Assembly (NCBI GenBank): GCA_025463215.1
Contig: JAOBWF010000219.1
Coordinates: forward strand, 1-38,501
DNA: 38,501 bases
Direction of reading: 5' to 3'
Source: Acidobacteriota bacterium
GTDB taxonomy: Bacteria > Acidobacteriota > Vicinamibacteria > Vicinamibacterales > CAVVIG01
Shown: positions 37,210 to 38,501 of the stretch, in pieces
How positions within the stretch are numbered: the first letter of the stretch is position 1
How the letters are laid out: each line of letters begins with the position of its first letter
The notes under the pieces: model-generated
What the model saw: only the letters and a program-made list of their open reading frames with translations
Database searches by the model: none
Told to the model about the DNA's origin: nothing
Translations under genes and position numbers: made by a program

Positions 37210-38501
37210 GTGTTCAGACGCTTTTGTTTCCGATCGCTCGTCCTCATGGCCGCCGGCGGCTCGATCGTCGCCGCGGCGGCGTGCGGCAGTAATACGTCCG
37301 CGGCCGGCCCCGCTGGCGGCGGACGCGGCGGTCGCGGCCGCGGCGATGCCGGCGCAGCGCCGGTCGTGACCGCGAAGGTCACCACCAAGGACGTCCCGGT
37401 CGACCTCGCCGCGATCGGCAACGTCGAGGCCTATGCCAGCATCTCCCTGCGTTCGCAGGTCACCGGCGTCCTCGAACAACTGTCGTTCCACGAAGGCGAC
37501 CTGGTCAAGCAGGGACAGCTGCTCTTCACCCTCGATCGCCGCCCCTTCGAAGCCGTGCTCGCGCAGGCCGAGGCCATGATGGTACGCGACAAGGCGCTGC
37601 TCGCGCAGGCCGAAGCCCAGCTCGCGCGCGACGCGGCAAACGCGGAGTACATGCAGCTCAGCGCCGAGCGTCAGCAGCAGTTGACCACACGGGGGATCAT
37701 CTCCAAGGACGTCTCGGAGCAGGCTCGCTCGCAGGCGGACGCGACGGCGGCGCTCGTCAAGGCCGACCGCGCGTCGATCGACAGCGCCAAGGCGCAGCTC
37801 GTCGCTCAGCAGGGAGCGGTGGATGCCGCGCGCGTCTCGCTCGACTACACGACGGTCAAATCCCCGATCGATGGCCAGACCGGCAACCTCAGTGTGAAGG
37901 TCGGCAGCCTCGTCACCGCGAATCAGACTGAGGTGACGACGATCGCGCGCGTGCAGCCGGTGCTCGTCACGTTCACCGTGCCCGCCATTCACCTCGGCAC
38001 CATCAAGGGGCACATGGCGAGCGGCAAACTGCCGGTCACCGCGACGCCTCAGGACGCCGCCGCGCAGCCCTCGGTCGGGACGCTCACGTTCGTCGACAAC
38101 GCGGTCGACATGACGACCGATACGATCAAACTGAAGGCGACCTTCGACAACCCGGACCGCCGCCTCTGGCCGGGTCAGTTCGCGCGCGTCTCGCTGCGGC
38201 TGACGACACTGGATCACGCGATCGTCGTGCCATCACAGGCGGTCCAGACCGGTCAGGACGGCCAGTACGTCTTCGTCGTCAAGGACGATCAGTCCGTCGA
38301 GCAGCGCACCGTCACCGTCGGCCAGCGCGTCGCGGACGACACGGTGGTGGACAAGGGGCTGACGGCGGGCGAGACAGTCGTGACGGAAGGACAGCTGCGG
38401 CTCGAGCCTGGCTCGCGGGTGACGACGGATCTGTCCGGCCGCGGCGCGGGCGGCCGCGGACGCGGCGGGCGCGGCGCCAATCGCGGCGGTGCTGACGGCG
38501 G
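37210..38501 (+). CDS. RND efflux periplasmic adaptor lipoprotein (3' truncated by window)
   Basis: At least 430 codons, running off the right edge. The N-terminus has a signal sequence with a Cys after AAAA (about residue 25), so it is probably a lipoprotein. A Gly/Arg-rich stretch follows. The lipoyl half-motif GNVEAYASISLRSQVTGVLEQLSFHEGDLVKQGQLLFTLD is split here for reading: GNVEAYASISLRSQVTGV, then FHEGDLVKQGQLLFTLD. A helical hairpin with YTTVKSPIDGQTG, then beta-barrel parts with FPGQF-like WPGQFARV, complete the MdtA/AcrA plan. A second Gly/Arg-rich tail is near the edge. GGAG lies 6 nt before the GTG. Confidence 0.9.
   Translation, partial: MFRRFCFRSLVLMAAGGSIVAAAACGSNTSAAGPAGGGRGGRGRGDAGAAPVVTAKVTTKDVPVDLAAIGNVEAYASISLRSQVTGVLEQLSFHEGDLVKQGQLLFTLDRRPFEAVLAQAEAMMVRDKALLAQAEAQLARDAANAEYMQLSAERQQQLTTRGIISKDVSEQARSQADATAALVKADRASIDSAKAQLVAQQGAVDAARVSLDYTTVKSPIDGQTGNLSVKVGSLVTANQTEVTTIARVQPVLVTFTVPAIHLGTIKGHMASGKLPVTATPQDAAAQPSVGTLTFVDNAVDMTTDTIKLKATFDNPDRRLWPGQFARVSLRLTTLDHAIVVPSQAVQTGQDGQYVFVVKDDQSVEQRTVTVGQRVADDTVVDKGLTAGETVVTEGQLRLEPGSRVTTDLSGRGAGGRGRGGRGANRGGADG

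Overview
The window looks like a contiguous chromosomal segment of a high-GC (about 70 % in most genes), diderm, probably acidobacterial (Vicinamibacteria-like) organism. This rests on base composition, lipopolysaccharide genes (lpxC and a Kdo-hydroxylase-like gene), an oligopeptide-type transport system, TTG/GTG starts and short palindromic repeats. No rRNA or marker tree is available, so the placement is inference. No tRNA, rRNA, CRISPR array, prophage or transposase gene was seen.

Layout. 1-3848: conserved ribosome/GTPase cluster rplU-rpmA-obgE-nadD-rsfS plus a comF-like gene. 3814-5768 (minus): tmk and lysA. 5796-7023: an ECF sigma factor translationally coupled to a STAS anti-anti-sigma protein and an 88-residue unknown. 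7062-11038 (minus): lpxC and uvrA; uvrA carries a 64-bp in-frame palindromic repeat in its linker. 11109-14666: methyltransferase, a racemase-like family III CoA-transferase and an APC permease. 14677-17695: TIG/beta-propeller protein, HNH nuclease, NlpC/P60 lipoprotein and a putative zinc peptidase with a good sigma-70 promoter. 17814-24297 (minus): a tightly packed operon of peptide-binding lipoprotein, two permeases, a 4-hydroxy-2-oxoglutarate aldolase-like enzyme, a glyoxylate aminotransferase-like enzyme and mtgA.

24514-32163 is the most unusual part. A sigma-54-type -24/-12 site precedes a small HTH gene and a secreted subtilase whose C-terminus is a run of 11-residue TIVWGT repeats. 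They are followed by a membrane HD-GYP/GAF/GGDEF protein and a TPR-type sigma-54 activator with GAFTGA. A second, inverted paralogue of the small HTH gene closes the block. Base composition falls clearly from about 26.6 kb to about 31.0 kb and returns abruptly inside the activator gene at the start of its AAA+ domain, so that gene looks chimeric.

32335-38501: an acyl-CoA ligase, mntH-uspA behind a perfect 16-bp palindrome, a winged-helix regulator, a Kdo-hydroxylase-like oxygenase and the start of an RND efflux adaptor that runs off the window. Many genes overlap by 1-4 bases at stop/start codons. Several starts lie only 7-11 nt after a TANAAT-like -10 box, which suggests leaderless or very short-leader transcripts.
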